The translations under genes were made by a program, and so were the position numbers. Below are positions 19,333-30,415 of a stretch of 64,000 nucleotides of DNA, piece after piece. Each line of letters begins with the position of its first letter. The stretch's first letter is position 1. The stretch is from Azolla caroliniana. Lineage: Eukaryota; Polypodiophyta. The stretch spans positions 19,964,001 through 20,028,000 of the forward strand of contig JBHGNT010000008.1 in assembly GCA_043228905.1 (NCBI GenBank), written 5' to 3'. Under the pieces are notes generated by a model. The model ran no database searches and was not told the DNA's origin. It saw only the letters and a list, made by a program, of their open reading frames with translations.

Positions 19333-22127
19333 AGGCGGATCGGCCCCATGGGCATGGTTGACGAGGCGGGTCAGCACGCAATGGAGACGGCCGGCAAGGA
19401 CAAGACTGACGGCACAGAGACCGCGTACACAACAGCTCCAGGACTTCCACAAGCAGGGGTAGTCAAGGTGGAGCCGGAGGTTGGCAAGACAAAGCCGCCA
19501 CGGAATGCTGGTATTGTGGCAAAAAGGGCCACACAGAAATCAAGTGCTGGAAGAAGCGCGCCGATTCGGATAGATCTGGATCCGGAAAAACCGGTCAGGA
19601 GAACTAACAAAGCTCGCATTACACGCAAGGATCAAAAGGATCCGGAACCAGGAAGACCGGTAAGGGGCCATCCTTGGTGATGAAGCACAAGGCAAACTTG
19701 ATGAACAAGACCACTTCCAAATCGGAGGAAGTGTGGTACGTTGATTCTGGTGCGTCAAATCACATGATGAGCCACAAAGAGTGGTTCTCTTTCTTGGAGA
19801 AACCGGAACAACCGGGAGTTGTCGAAACTGGAGACGACACTCCTCACCCAATTGTGCATGTCAGAGAAGTTCCCCTGAGCAACATCGGACAGAGGGGGAA
19901 GCTGATGAACGTATTACACATTTCGACTATCACGAAGAACCTGGTGTTGGTCGGACAGATCTTCGATCAGGGAATGCAGGTGCGGGTTACGCACCTTGGG
20001 TGTTTCATCGAGGAGGAGGGCCAGACTATCGCGCAAGGGTGCAGAGATGGGAGGATGTTCATCCTCGACACCAATGACGTCAGCACCACCTTGTTCGCCA
20101 AAGGACAGAAGGTCGAATCGGACATCGACCTGTGGCACAAGCGGATCGGCCATGTCAATTACCGATAGCTTCAAGACTTGCAAACGAAACAAGTTGTTTT
20201 CGGTTTGCCGAAGTTTAGTGGCCGGAAGGCCCAAGTATGTGATACCGGCCAACTTGGGAAGCAACAACGGCTTACATTCCCCGCCGAATGAAACCGTAGC
20301 CGTAACAAGCTCGACCTTATTCATTGGGATGTATGGGGACCGGCACAGAAAGTGAGTCTTGGCGGGAGTTGATACTTGAGCGGAAGAGCCAAGTCTTCGA
20401 CTGTTTCCGGAACCTCCAAAGCATGGTGGAATGGGAATCAGAGAGGAAGATCAAGTGCCTGCGGTCAGATGGCGGAAAAGAATATTTTTCTGGCCAATTA
20501 AACAGTTATCTGCAGCAAACAAGAATCCGGAGAGAGTTCAGCTGCAGATACACACCTGAGCAAAACGGTGTGGCGGAAAGGAAGAATCGGTCGCTTGTCA
20601 ACGTGGCAAGGGCAATGCTAGAAGAGAAGAGCATGCCCCATTTCTACTGGGCAGAGGTGGTCCGGATGACCGTCTACATCCAAAACCGGATCGGTGACAA
20701 GGTGTCCGCGCATGAGCTGTATTTCGGGCGCAAGCCAAATTTGAGACACCTTCGGATTTTCGGCAGCATAGCATATGTGCATGTGCCGGATGAGAAGCGG
20801 AAGAAGCTGGATGCAAAATCGGAGAAGTGCATCCTCGTCGGCTACTCACATGAGCAAAAGGGGTATAAGTGTTATAATCCCCAGACGAAGCAGGTCCGAG
20901 TTTGTTGCGATGTTGAGTTTGATGAGATGGCATCATGGTATGCCTTACCAGCTCCGACTTCTGACCCCGACCCGATACCGGAAGATGAGGCTAGTGAACC
21001 TGAACCGGAACAGTTAGAAGATGATGAATTTGGGACTCAAGAAGAGAATCCGGAATAGTTTCGGTCGAGTGGGCCGAACGAGAGACTGGGTCAATCCGAC
21101 CAGTCAGAAGAAGAACCAGTGAGTAGTGAAGACTGTGCGGTGCTCTCCCTGCACAAGGAATCAAGGAGAGGGTTCACGTGCAAAGCGAAGGGGAAGAAGA
21201 AGATGCCGGATTATGAAACCGGTAATGATGAGTCGGATTAGAGCGGATCTAACTCCGGACAGGAAAATGAAGAATTTTCGACACTGAAGACAGAACCGGC
21301 CAAGAAGGGCCTCAAACCGGGTAATGGTGGGTTACGCCGGTCAACCCGCCAGAAGGAACCTGTTAAGCGGTACGGGTACAATGAGTACATGGCGCATCAC
21401 TATGCGTACATGACCAAGGTGGCGGAAGTGCGTGAGCCGGAGAGCTACGCAGAAGCGGCAAAGGATGCACATTGGCATGCCGTTATGGAAGAAGAGATGC
21501 GGGCACTTCATGCCAACGATACATGGAACCTGGTTGACCCTCCCCGTTACAATAAACTGATCAGATGCAAGTGGGTGTACAAGGTAAAGTACAACGCCGA
21601 CGGTTCAGTTAACCGATACAAGGCCCGGTTAGTGGCAAAGGGATACGCACAGACCCACGGAATCGACTACGACGAGACCTTCACTCAGGTAGGGAAGATG
21701 ATGACGGTTTGTGTGGTGCTGGCGGTTGCAGCGGCAAGGGGCTGGCATCTTCACCAAATGGATGTGAAGAATGCATTTCTTCAAGGAGATCTTGAAGAAG
21801 AGGTCTTTATGATACAACCCCCCAGTTTCCAGACGGAGATGAACAAGTCGACGGTATGGCGGCTAAAGAAGTCACTTTATGGCCTGAAGCAAGCCCCCCA
21901 AGCTTGGAATGCGAAGATCACGCACCGGTTGCGTAAGATGGGGTTTGCGGCCTCCAAGTCTGACTCTTCGTTGTTCATCTGGCAAGGTCTGGACGGTCCG
22001 GTTTGCATCTTGTTGTACGTTGATGATCAGGTCATCACCGGACCCAGACTCGATGAAATCAGCCGAGTCAAGTCCCAGTTGTCGGATGCGTTTGAGATGA
22101 AGGACCTGCGGGACCTTGACTATTTCC
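19333..22127 (+). pseudogene. Degenerate Copia family B polyprotein, gag end to reverse transcriptase (interrupted)
   Basis: Internal part of the host Copia element, entered in mid-gag because the 5' end is lost at the palindrome junction. In order: a CCHC zinc knuckle (CWYCGKKGH, then C, near 19509-19550), the protease motif VWYVDSGASNHMM (19733-19771), GAG-pre-integrase DLWHKRIGH (about 20130), a broken stretch at 20165-20430 with frameshifts, then the integrase C-terminal half on an open frame 20324-21058 (LRSDGGKEYF, TPEQNGVAERKNR). A stop at 21056 and another near 21238 interrupt the linker. RT begins at 21389 (RCKWVYKVKYNADG, MDVKNAFLQGDLEEEVFM, YVDDQVITG) and is cut at 22127 by the insertion of the intact Copia element. 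The frame resumes at 27754. Confidence 0.92.
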
Positions 22128-22896
22128 TGTTGGGATTTCGGTCCCTCCGGATGGGATGTCCGGAGATGAATGACGGCAAGCCCGGTTGCGGTTACGGAAC
22201 CGGATGATGAAGAGTACCCGGCATGAAGCCGGATAAAGAGTACCCGGATACGGAGCCGGATGATGAAGACCCCGGTTACGGAGCCGGATGATGAAGACCC
22301 CGGTTACGGAGCCGGATGCTGAAGACCCCGGTTACGGAGCCGGATGATGAAGACCCCGGTTACGGAGCCGGATGATGAAGACCCCGGTTACGGAGCCGGA
22401 TGCTGAAGACCCCGGTTACGGAGCCGGATGACGAATGTACCCGGAGAGAGATCCGGATGCGGGGACATATTTGTGAATATGTTTGCCAAGAGCCCTTGAG
22501 GCTATATTTGTAAATAGCCCAAAAGTCATATGTGTATAAATATGACTTAGGGCAAACAGTCTTATGTTGTTGCTCATTTTCTGTTTTCCACGAAGAGGGA
22601 GCGAAGTGAGAGCAGCCGAGAGAGTGTGAGAGACGAAGAGGTCGTTGCCTCAGTGTATTACCGCCGCCTGTGGCGAAGACTGTGAGCTCAAGGTTGTTGC
22701 CTTGTAGCTTCATCATTGTACATCTCTGCATATAGTGATAGTTGGAGTTTGAGGACTCCCGTGGTTTTTCCCACTTAGGGTTTTCCACGTAAAATATCCT
22801 GTGCACTCTTCTCCCCATTATCTTCGTGTATTTGTAATTCCTGTTTTCTGAAAGTTAATCCTATTTCTCGGTTGTGGCCGAGCACTGCGTATAACA
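22128..22896 (+). repeat. 5' LTR of the intact Copia element
   Basis: 769 bp. Near its left side are six copies of a 28-bp GC-rich unit (GAAGACCCCGGTTACGG starts at 22265, 22293, 22321, 22349, 22377 and 22405). A TATAAATATGACTT box lies near 22535, so the repeats are in U3 upstream of the promoter. The arrangement matches the 54-bp and 40-bp arrays in the related solo LTRs. Confidence 0.95.
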
Positions 22897-22927
22897 AATT
22901 GGTATCAGAGCGACGGTAACACAGAAA

Positions 22928-25900
22928 ATGGAAGGCGGCGGTAGTGGGCCTCCTGGCATGATGGTGTTGAACTCACAGAACTACGCCGACTGGAAGATAA
23001 AGATGGAAGACCTTCTCATCGTCCGAGACCTATACAAACCGATCGACAATGCCGAGATACCCAAGGGGGTAATAGAGTCGGAGTGGAAGCTCCTGAACCG
23101 GAAAGCCGTAGCGACGATCCGGCAATATGTCGATGTAAGTGTCCTGCAACATGTGGCGAACGATACGAACGCCTATGAGATGTGGAAGAAGCTGTCGGGC
23201 CTCTATGAGAGGAAGAATGCGTTGAACCGGACCTCCCTGATGAGGAAGATAGTGAACCTCAAGTACCGGGACGGCGAGAGTATGGTGGAACACGTAAGCA
23301 CGTTCATGGGATTCGTGAACCAGCTTGCGGCGATCAAATTCCCGTTGGAGGATGCAATGCAAGCCATCATCCTGATGTGTACATTGCCGGACAGCTGGGA
23401 GAACTTGGTGGTGACTCTCAGCACCTCCTGCACCGAAGATAACTTGTCCCTACAAACGGTAAAGACAAGTATTTTGAACGAAGAAGCGCGTCGGAGAGAT
23501 AAAGAACCGGTTTCTGATCAGAAGATGCTGCTTACCGAATCGGATCGGGGAAGACAATGGAACCGGAGTCCGCAAAGACGGGAGAAGTCGGGGACCCGGT
23601 CGCAGTCAAGAGGAAGGCCAACATGCTTCCACTGTGGGAAGCCGGGGCACTTCCGGAAGAATTGTCGGCACTACCGAAAGGACAACGGAGCCGACGACAC
23701 CGATTCGAAGAAGTCACCGGAGAGAAACGGTGCATACCGGGGAGCCACGGACCGGAGAGGTCCGGATCGGCGAGGGCAGGACCGGAAAGGAACGACGGCA
23801 CTTGCGGCAAGTGAAGAAGAGATAATGCTTATTACCGAAGAGAAGGAGCTGAACCTTGCCGGTGTAGAGATGACCTGGGTGGTCGATTCCGGAGCGTCGT
23901 TCCACCTGACCCCGGAGAAGAAATACTTCTCATCCTACACAGCCGGTGAGCACGGCTGTGTCCGGATGGGAAATGAAGGCACATGCCGGATTGCCGGCAT
24001 AGGAGACGTGTGGCTGTTGACATCAACCGGATGCAAGATGCTGTTGAAGGATGTGCGACACGTTCCGGAGGTCCGATTGAACCTGATCTCGGCCGGGAGG
24101 CTAGATGATGAAGGCTACACGGGTAGCATCCGGAACGGTGTCATGAAGTTCAGCAAGGGGAGCCTGATAGTGGCTCGGGCCCGGAAGGTCAACACCCTGT
24201 ACCTGATGAATTCCCGGCTATGTCCGGAGGAGCTGAACGTGGCAGCCGACACTGCCGGTGAGCTGTGGCACAAGAGACTGTGCCACATGAGTGAGAAGGG
24301 GATGAAGAGGCTTGCAGAAGACAACCTCATTCCAGTGAAGCATGTGCATCTGGAGAAGTGCACCGATTGCCTGGCCGGTAAGCAGAACCGAACCTCCTTC
24401 CACTCAAGGCCACCGACGAGACGTAGCGCACCATTGGAGTTGGTGCACACTGATGTGTGTCAGGTAGAAACGAAGTCACATGGCGGAGCCCAGTACTTCG
24501 TGACTTTCATTGATGATCACAGCCGGAAGCTGTGGACGGCGCCGTTGAAGACAAAGGACCAAGTGTTGTCCGTCTTCAAAGAACTCCACGCGAGAGTGGA
24601 AAGAGAATCCGGCAAGAAGTTGAAAGCGATACGAGCGGATAACGGAGGGGAATACCGGGGGCAGTTCCAGGAGTACTGTCGCTCGAAGGGAATCCGGCTC
24701 GAGTTTACTGTGCCGAAGACGCCGGAACTAAACGGGCTGGCCGAGAGGATGAACCGGACCATAATGGAGAGGGTCCGGAGTATGCTGGAACATGCGAAAT
24801 TACCCAAGGGGTTTTGGGCTGAGGCAATGTCGACGGCGACATACGTGATAAACAGATCACCCTCAGTACCTTTGGATGGAGACACGCCGCAGAAAGTGTG
24901 GACCGGTAAGGAAGTGTCCTACCGGCATCTGAAGGTGTTCGGGTGTCTCGCATACGTGCATGTGGCAAAGGACCGGAGAGGAAAGCTAGATCCAAAGACC
25001 CGGCCATGCATATTCCTCGGTTACGGCGACGACGAGTTCGGCTACCGAGTATGGGACCCGGTCGACAAGAAGATATTCAGGAGTCGAGACATCATCTTCA
25101 TGGAGGACAAGACACTCGCCGACTGGGAGTCGGAGAAGAAGATGAAGAGCTCCAAGTCGATCGGTGAGGATCAACTCTACGAGGAGCAGTCCCGACCGGC
25201 AAGGGACCGGTTAACACTCGAGGAACCGGCCGAAGAAGATGAAAATGATACCGGAACCGGCCCCGATCCCGAAATGGATTCGGATGAAGAAGAATCGGAA
25301 GAACCGGTTACCGAAGCTCCGGAACGGAGATATCCTCTAAGAGAGAGAAGGGCCCCCCGGAGATTTCCGGAACCAGAGCACGTGCTGCTAACCGACGAAG
25401 GGGAGCCGGAGAGCTTTGAAGAAGCAAAGCATGACACCCAGAGCCGCAGGTGGTTGAGTGCCATGCAGGACGAGATGGATTCCCTGCATGAGAACCACAC
25501 ATATGAACTTGTGGAGTTGCCGAAAGGAAAGCGGGCACTTCGAAACAAGTGGGTGTTCAAGCTGAAACCGGGAGATGCCGGAAACCCCCCGAGATACAAA
25601 GCCAGGATCGTGGTGAAGGGGTTTCAGCAGAAGAAGGGCGTCGACTTCGACGAGATATTCGCCCCGGTAGTGAAGATGACCTCCATCCGGACGGTGCTGA
25701 GCATAGCGGCAAGCATGGACCTCGAGGTAGAACAGATGGACGTGAAGACAGCATTCCTTCACGGTGACCTCGAAGAAGAAATCTACATGCAGCAACCGGA
25801 AGGATTCGATAAGAAAGGGAAGGAGCACCTGGTATGCCGATTGAAGAAAAGCCTGTACGGATTGAAGCAGGCTCCCCGGCAATGGTACCGGAAGTTCGAC

Positions 25901-26974
25901 TCCTTCATGACCGACGAAGGGTACCACAAAACGCAGTCCGATCACTGCGTGTTTGTGAAGAAGTTCGAAGGAGGAGACTCTCTAATACTCCTCCTATACG
26001 TGGACGACATGTTGATCGTCGGACGGGACCAGGTCAAGATACGGACGCTGAAGAAAGCGCTTCACCGAACCTTCTCAATGAAGGACCTGGGTCCGGCGAG
26101 GCAAATATTAGGGATGCACATCATCCGGGACCGGAAGAAGAAGCAGTTGTGGCTGTCACAGGAGAAGTACGTGACAAAGGTGCTTCACCGGTTCAACATG
26201 TCGGAAGCAAGACCGGTCGGGTCAACCCTCCCGGGAAACTGCAAGTTGTCCAGCAAGCAAAGCCCCAAGACAAAGGCTGAGAAGGAGGACATGATGAAAG
26301 TACCATATGCCTCTGCCGTCGGAAGCTTAATGTACGCAATGGTGTGTACAAGACCGGACATAGGATATGCAGTTGGAGTGGTGAGCCGGTACATGAGCAA
26401 TCCCGGCAAAGAGCACTGGAACGCGGTCAAGTGGATACTCCGATACCTGAAGGGCACGGCAAACGTGTGCCTCCGATTCGGCTCCGGTAAGCCCGAACTC
26501 GAAGGCTTTACTGATTCTGATATGTCGGCTGATGCAGATACCAGCCGGTCCACATCAGGGTATGTGATGACGTATGCAGGGGGAGCTGTTTCGTGGCAGT
26601 CGAGGCTGCAGAAGACGGTTGCGTTGTCAACCACGGAGGCGGAGTACATGGCGGCTGTTGAAGCCGGCAAAGAAATAATATGGATGAAGGACTTCATTAG
26701 AGAGCTCGGTATCCAGCAGGAGGAGTACCGACTCTACTGCGACAGTCAGAGTGCCATCCACCTTGCGAAGAACGCGGCCTATCACTCCCGGACGAAGCAC
26801 ATCCAGCGAAGATATCACTGGATCCGGGAAAGGATAGAAGACAAGGAGTTCGCGCTGACGAAGGTCCACACGGACGAGAACGGGTCGGATATGCTGACCA
26901 AAGTGCTCACACCCGACAAGCTGGGAGCGTGCCGGAAGAGAGTCGGATTGGAGAGACATCCCATGCCGAAGTGA
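22928..26974 (+). CDS. Copia Gag-Pol polyprotein, intact (1348 aa)
   Basis: ATG at 22928 lies 17 bp after the primer site; the stop at 26972-26974 lies 10 bp before the 3' LTR. Domains in order: Gag (WKIKMEDLLIVRDLYKPI near residue 20), CCHC zinc knuckle with C233, C236, H241 and C246, aspartic protease VVDSGAS with D320, GAG-pre-integrase LWHKRLCHM with a CTDC zinc motif, integrase core with D509, D571 and E606, RT with LDVKTAFLHGDLEEEIYM-like block and YVDDM (D1026, D1027), and RNase H ending KHIQRRYHWIRERIED. The order PR-IN-RT-RH is diagnostic of Ty1/Copia, and all catalytic residues I can identify are present. The protein would replicate the element through cytoplasmic virus-like particles. 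The codon use is GC-richer than the surrounding DNA. Confidence 0.97.
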   Translation: MEGGGSGPPGMMVLNSQNYADWKIKMEDLLIVRDLYKPIDNAEIPKGVIESEWKLLNRKAVATIRQYVDVSVLQHVANDTNAYEMWKKLSGLYERKNALNRTSLMRKIVNLKYRDGESMVEHVSTFMGFVNQLAAIKFPLEDAMQAIILMCTLPDSWENLVVTLSTSCTEDNLSLQTVKTSILNEEARRRDKEPVSDQKMLLTESDRGRQWNRSPQRREKSGTRSQSRGRPTCFHCGKPGHFRKNCRHYRKDNGADDTDSKKSPERNGAYRGATDRRGPDRRGQDRKGTTALAASEEEIMLITEEKELNLAGVEMTWVVDSGASFHLTPEKKYFSSYTAGEHGCVRMGNEGTCRIAGIGDVWLLTSTGCKMLLKDVRHVPEVRLNLISAGRLDDEGYTGSIRNGVMKFSKGSLIVARARKVNTLYLMNSRLCPEELNVAADTAGELWHKRLCHMSEKGMKRLAEDNLIPVKHVHLEKCTDCLAGKQNRTSFHSRPPTRRSAPLELVHTDVCQVETKSHGGAQYFVTFIDDHSRKLWTAPLKTKDQVLSVFKELHARVERESGKKLKAIRADNGGEYRGQFQEYCRSKGIRLEFTVPKTPELNGLAERMNRTIMERVRSMLEHAKLPKGFWAEAMSTATYVINRSPSVPLDGDTPQKVWTGKEVSYRHLKVFGCLAYVHVAKDRRGKLDPKTRPCIFLGYGDDEFGYRVWDPVDKKIFRSRDIIFMEDKTLADWESEKKMKSSKSIGEDQLYEEQSRPARDRLTLEEPAEEDENDTGTGPDPEMDSDEEESEEPVTEAPERRYPLRERRAPRRFPEPEHVLLTDEGEPESFEEAKHDTQSRRWLSAMQDEMDSLHENHTYELVELPKGKRALRNKWVFKLKPGDAGNPPRYKARIVVKGFQQKKGVDFDEIFAPVVKMTSIRTVLSIAASMDLEVEQMDVKTAFLHGDLEEEIYMQQPEGFDKKGKEHLVCRLKKSLYGLKQAPRQWYRKFDSFMTDEGYHKTQSDHCVFVKKFEGGDSLILLLYVDDMLIVGRDQVKIRTLKKALHRTFSMKDLGPARQILGMHIIRDRKKKQLWLSQEKYVTKVLHRFNMSEARPVGSTLPGNCKLSSKQSPKTKAEKEDMMKVPYASAVGSLMYAMVCTRPDIGYAVGVVSRYMSNPGKEHWNAVKWILRYLKGTANVCLRFGSGKPELEGFTDSDMSADADTSRSTSGYVMTYAGGAVSWQSRLQKTVALSTTEAEYMAAVEAGKEIIWMKDFIRELGIQQEEYRLYCDSQSAIHLAKNAAYHSRTKHIQRRYHWIRERIEDKEFALTKVHTDENGSDMLTKVLTPDKLGACRKRVGLERHPMPK

Positions 26975-26984
26975 AGGGGGAGTT

Positions 26985-27753
26985 TGTTGGGATTTCGGTC
27001 CCTCCGGATGGGATGTCCGGAGATGAATGACGGCAAGCCCGGTTGCGGTTACGGAACCGGATGATGAAGAGTACCCGGCATGAAGCCGGATAAAGAGTAC
27101 CCGGATACGGAGCCGGATGATGAAGACCCCGGTTACGGAGCCGGATGATGAAGACCCCGGTTACGGAGCCGGATGCTGAAGACCCCGGTTACGGAGCCGG
27201 ATGATGAAGACCCCGGTTACGGAGCCGGATGATGAAGACCCCGGTTACGGAGCCGGATGCTGAAGACCCCGGTTACGGAGCCGGATGACGAATGTACCCG
27301 GAGAGAGATCCGGATGCGGGGACATATTTGTGAATATGTTTGCCAAGAGCCCTTGAGGCTATATTTGTAAATAGCCCAAAAGTCATATGTGTATAAATAT
27401 GACTTAGGGCAAACAGTCTTATGTTGTTGCTCATTTTCTGTTTTCCACGAAGAGGGAGCGAAGTGAGAGCAGCCGAGAGAGTGTGAGAGACGAAGAGGTC
27501 GTTGCCTCAGTGTATTACCGCCGCCTGTGGCGAAGACTGTGAGCTCAAGGTTGTTGCCTTGTAGCTTCATCATTGTACATCTCTGCATATAGTGATAGTT
27601 GGAGTTTGAGGACTCCCGTGGTTTTTCCCACTTAGGGTTTTCCACGTAAAATATCCTGTGCACTCTTCTCCCCATTATCTTCGTGTATTTGTAATTCCTG
27701 TTTTCTGAAAGTTAATCCTATTTCTCGGTTGTGGCCGAGCACTGCGTATAACA
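26985..27753 (+). repeat. 3' LTR of the intact Copia element
   Basis: 769 bp, same length and, by eye, same sequence as the 5' LTR. Preceded by the polypurine tract AGGGGGAG and followed by the TTTCC target duplication. Confidence 0.96.
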
Positions 27754-29233
27754 TTTCCTTGGGATCGAGGTGATCCGAACCCCCGACGGCATATTGCTCT
27801 CACAAAGGCACTATGTGTTGAATATGCTGTGCAAGTTCGGCATGACGAAATGCCGACCTATCTCTACTCCCTTGGACTGGAACTAGAAGCTCCGTCCTGA
27901 CTCCAGACCCGCCTACGATGAGCAACGGTTCCGACAAATTGTTGGAAGCCTTATATATTTGATCATCATCCGGCCCGACATCAGCTATCCGGTCAGTGTG
28001 ATTAGCCAATTCATGCAGAAGCCAACCGTAGAGCATCTTCAGTGCGCACACAGAATACTACGGTATGAGAGCGGCATGAAGGACTGGGGACTGTTATACC
28101 AGCGTAGTATAACCGAAGAGCTGGTCGGTTACACAGATGCCGACTGGGCTGGCGATGCATCAGATCGCCGATCAAACTCCAGTTATATGTTTTCCCTAAG
28201 CAGCGCAGCTATTGCGTGGAGCAATAAAAAACAGCCAACAATTGCTCTGTCGAGCACTAAGGCTGAGTATCGAGGTGCTACCATTGCCACCTGTGAAGCC
28301 ATTTGGCTTCGGCGACTGTTGGAAGACCTACGGATCGAGGTACCGACCCTGATTCTGATCTACTGCGACAACATAAGCAGCATGCAGCAAGCCAAGAACC
28401 CCGTATTCCATGCTCGCACAAAGCACATCAAAGTGCACTATGACTTCATGCGTGAGCGTGTCCTGAGCGGTGAGGTCGAACTTCAGTATGTTCACACGGA
28501 TCGGGAAGTTGCCGACATCTTCACCAAACCACTCGGATCAAACAAGTTACAGCACTTCACCGAAATGCTTGGTGTTCAGCATCTCGACGTGCCACACTTG
28601 AGGGGGAGAACGGGCAAAGACACCGGAACGGGCAAAGGCAAAGAGATTGTCGATCGCGCCGGTGAGGGAAGAACCGACGAAGGGAGAGCCAAGAAGAAGA
28701 AAGGAGCCGAGTTGACAAAGGAATTCGACACATCCGAACAAGTCGGAACAAGCGACAGCAGCGGCAAAGTCAAGAAGGACAAAGCCGACTGGAAGAAGAA
28801 GGCCAAGACCCGGACATGGTTTGATGTGGTGAAAGGCCATGAGCCAGACGACGAATCAGGAGCAACCGCTTCGGACAAGAGCTGGAACGAATCGGAGACA
28901 ATCGATTCAGTTCAACAGACAGATTCGGAAGAGCTAGATCAACTCAAGGCCAATAGGACGAGAAGGCAGCGAAAGTCGACGCCAACACGAAGGAATCGGC
29001 GAACCGGCACGCGCCGAAGTCACAACAGCGAGGGAGCTGAATTGGGCCTGTTGAGCAGACAAGCCGACCGAGGAGGTTGAGGTGCGTAGAACAAGAGGGG
29101 TCGTGACAAACAGAACCGGACCGGACGAGGAGCGCGAGCAAGGCGGAGTGACGCTAGAAGGAGTCGGGCAGAAGGACCGGTTGCCACAGATGTTGACACT
29201 ACGATCGGACCTCAAGTTGACCTCAAGGGGGAG
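27754..29233 (+). pseudogene. Copia family B polyprotein, end of RT, RNase H and charged extension
   Basis: Continues the host element after the nested insertion. The RT end (SQRHYVLNMLCKFGM) carries an in-frame stop near 27883 in the PLDWN region. From 27959 the frame is open to 29080: IRPDISYPVSVISQFM, then RNase H with YTDADWAGD, ALSSTKAEYRG and RTKHIKVHYDFMRE, ending VADIFTKPLGSNKL. Unusually, the frame runs on ~170 residues as a Lys/Arg/Glu/Ser-rich extension (KDTGTGKGKEIVDRA, RAKKKKGAELTK, RRQRKSTPTRRNRR) past a first polypurine-like run (TTGAGGGGGAGA, 28598). The true LTR-adjacent tract (TCAAGGGGGAG) is at 29223-29233. The same extension is present in the truncated copy at 2623-2830, so it belongs to the family. 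Confidence 0.85.
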
Positions 29234-29677
29234 TGTTGAGCGGCAAGCTCAATTGGAGCCGGATCAGCTGAATAAGCCTGAGCCGGTGAGCGAGACGGAT
29301 TGGCGAGCCGGTGAGCACCCGGTGAGCAAAAGAGTTGGTGAGCTGGGGAGCCGGGGAGCCGGTTAGCTAGATCCATCAATAACCGGAAGCCTAGTAGCAG
29401 CTAGACTACTAGGGAGTTATTACTCTCGTAGTTAGTGTCAGACGCTCGAGTGAGCATTGAAGTACACCGTACTTCTATTAGTCTGTATGGACTTGGATAA
29501 AAGTGTTCACTAAACACATACGATGTACAGAGCATTGATATAATTTTTTAATAGAGATTCTTGTTCTCTCTCACTGTCTCTCTGTCTCTCCCATGTACTA
29601 TTAAGTTCTCCATAAAACCTGTTCTCTATTCTCTGTTTTCTGTTTTCTATCGCGTCCGCACACTATTTGTTTTTACA
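29234..29677 (+). repeat. 3' LTR of Copia family B
   Basis: 444 bp, TGTTGAGCGG...TTTTTACA, directly after the polypurine tract. It has CTCTCT runs and resembles 18287-18710 and the complements of 2187-2622 and 30416-30845. Confidence 0.93.
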
Positions 29678-30113
29678 CGCCTCCGTGTACAGCATCCGGT
29701 TGTCAGTGGGTGCACTTGTTGACGCACCGACATGGTTCTCCTCTACAAGAAGCATCGACTGTAAGTCGAAAAATGACGGCATATTCTCCCTCGTACATAC
29801 TGTTGTCCGGAAAGCTCGGAACTTAGACGCCAGGCCCCCAAGACAAACCTGTACCAACTCGTCTTCCTCTACCGTGACGTTGATAGAGGCAAGCGAGTCG
29901 CAGATCTCTTTGATTCGGGCCGTGTAATCAGCCACCGACATGTCCTTCTGTCCGACATTGCTCAACTCCTGTCAGAGTTGCAGCTTCCGGGATGTAGTGC
30001 TTGCGGTGAGCTGTTGTCTACGCGGTCTCTGTGCCGTCAGTCTTGTCCTTGTCGGCCGCCTCCATTACGTGCTGACCCGCCTCGTCAACCATGCCCATGG
30101 GGCCGATCCGCCT
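29678..30113 (-). pseudogene. Inverted Copia B gag fragment
   Basis: On the minus strand, frame 29965-29663 reads MSNVGQKDMSVADYTARIKEICDS, then VCLGGLASKFRAFRTTVCTREN and MLYTEA: the middle of a UBN2-type gag. The outer ~100 bp (30008-30113) is the mirror of 19333-19438 and belongs to the palindrome. It joins the 3' LTR of the same family at 29677 in opposite orientation, so the two halves of Copia B have been rearranged. Confidence 0.85.
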
Positions 30114-30393
30114 TGTTGAGCGGCAAGCTCAATTGGAGCCGGATCGGCTGAATAAGCCTGAGCCGGTGAGCGAGACGGATCATCGAGCCGGTGAGCACCC
30201 GGTGAGCAAAAGAGTCGGTGAGCTGGGGAGCCGGTTAGCCGGATCCATCAGTAACCGGAAGCCTAGTAGTAGCTACACTACTAGGGAGTTATTACTCTTG
30301 TAGTTAGTGTCAGACGCCCCAGTGAGCATTGAAGTACACCGTACTTCTGTCAGTCCGTATGGACTTGTATAAAAGTGTTCACTAAACACATCG
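30114..30393 (+). repeat. Truncated Copia B LTR (arm B)
   Basis: Starts TGTTGAGCGG and stops after CACTAAACACATCG. It is followed by the complement of a primer site, CTCTGATACCA (30405-30415). Mirror of the composite at 19031-19332. Confidence 0.85.
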
Positions 30394-30415
30394 TAAAAAC
30401 ACAACTCTGATACCA

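Larger units (their letters stand above)
14656..19438 (+). repeat. Arm A of a large palindrome (main part)
   Basis: Matches 30008-33670 in inverted orientation over its whole length, apart from a solo LTR inserted at 16385-17102, length changes in microsatellites, and a local LTR duplication at 18711-19030. The inner end lies in Copia B gag sequence: homology stops after ACAACAGCTC near 19438. The non-LTR part holds the coiled-coil relic at 15585-15960 and two conserved open frames at 17262-17873. Confidence 0.9.
22128..27753 (+). mobile_element. Complete, apparently young Copia element nested in Copia B
   Basis: Two 769-bp LTRs (22128-22896 and 26985-27753), both TGTTGGG...ATAACA, offset by exactly 4857 bp with no difference found by eye, including an identical 459-bp minus-strand frame inside each. 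Target duplication TTTCC at 22123-22127 and 27754-27758. Primer site TGGTATCAGAGC at 22900-22911 and polypurine tract AGGGGGAG at 26975-26982. One uninterrupted 1348-codon polyprotein lies between. All cis and coding parts of an autonomous Ty1/Copia element are present, and removing it rejoins the interrupted RT of Copia B. Confidence 0.97.

Noticed and set aside
22360-22818. 152-codon minus-strand open frame, identical at 27217-27675
   Set aside because: It lies wholly inside the two LTRs of the intact Copia element and is antisense to their promoter region; identity reflects LTR identity, not a gene.
22930-26960. Many antisense and out-of-frame open frames inside the Copia polyprotein
   Set aside because: They are shadows of the GC-rich 1348-codon frame.
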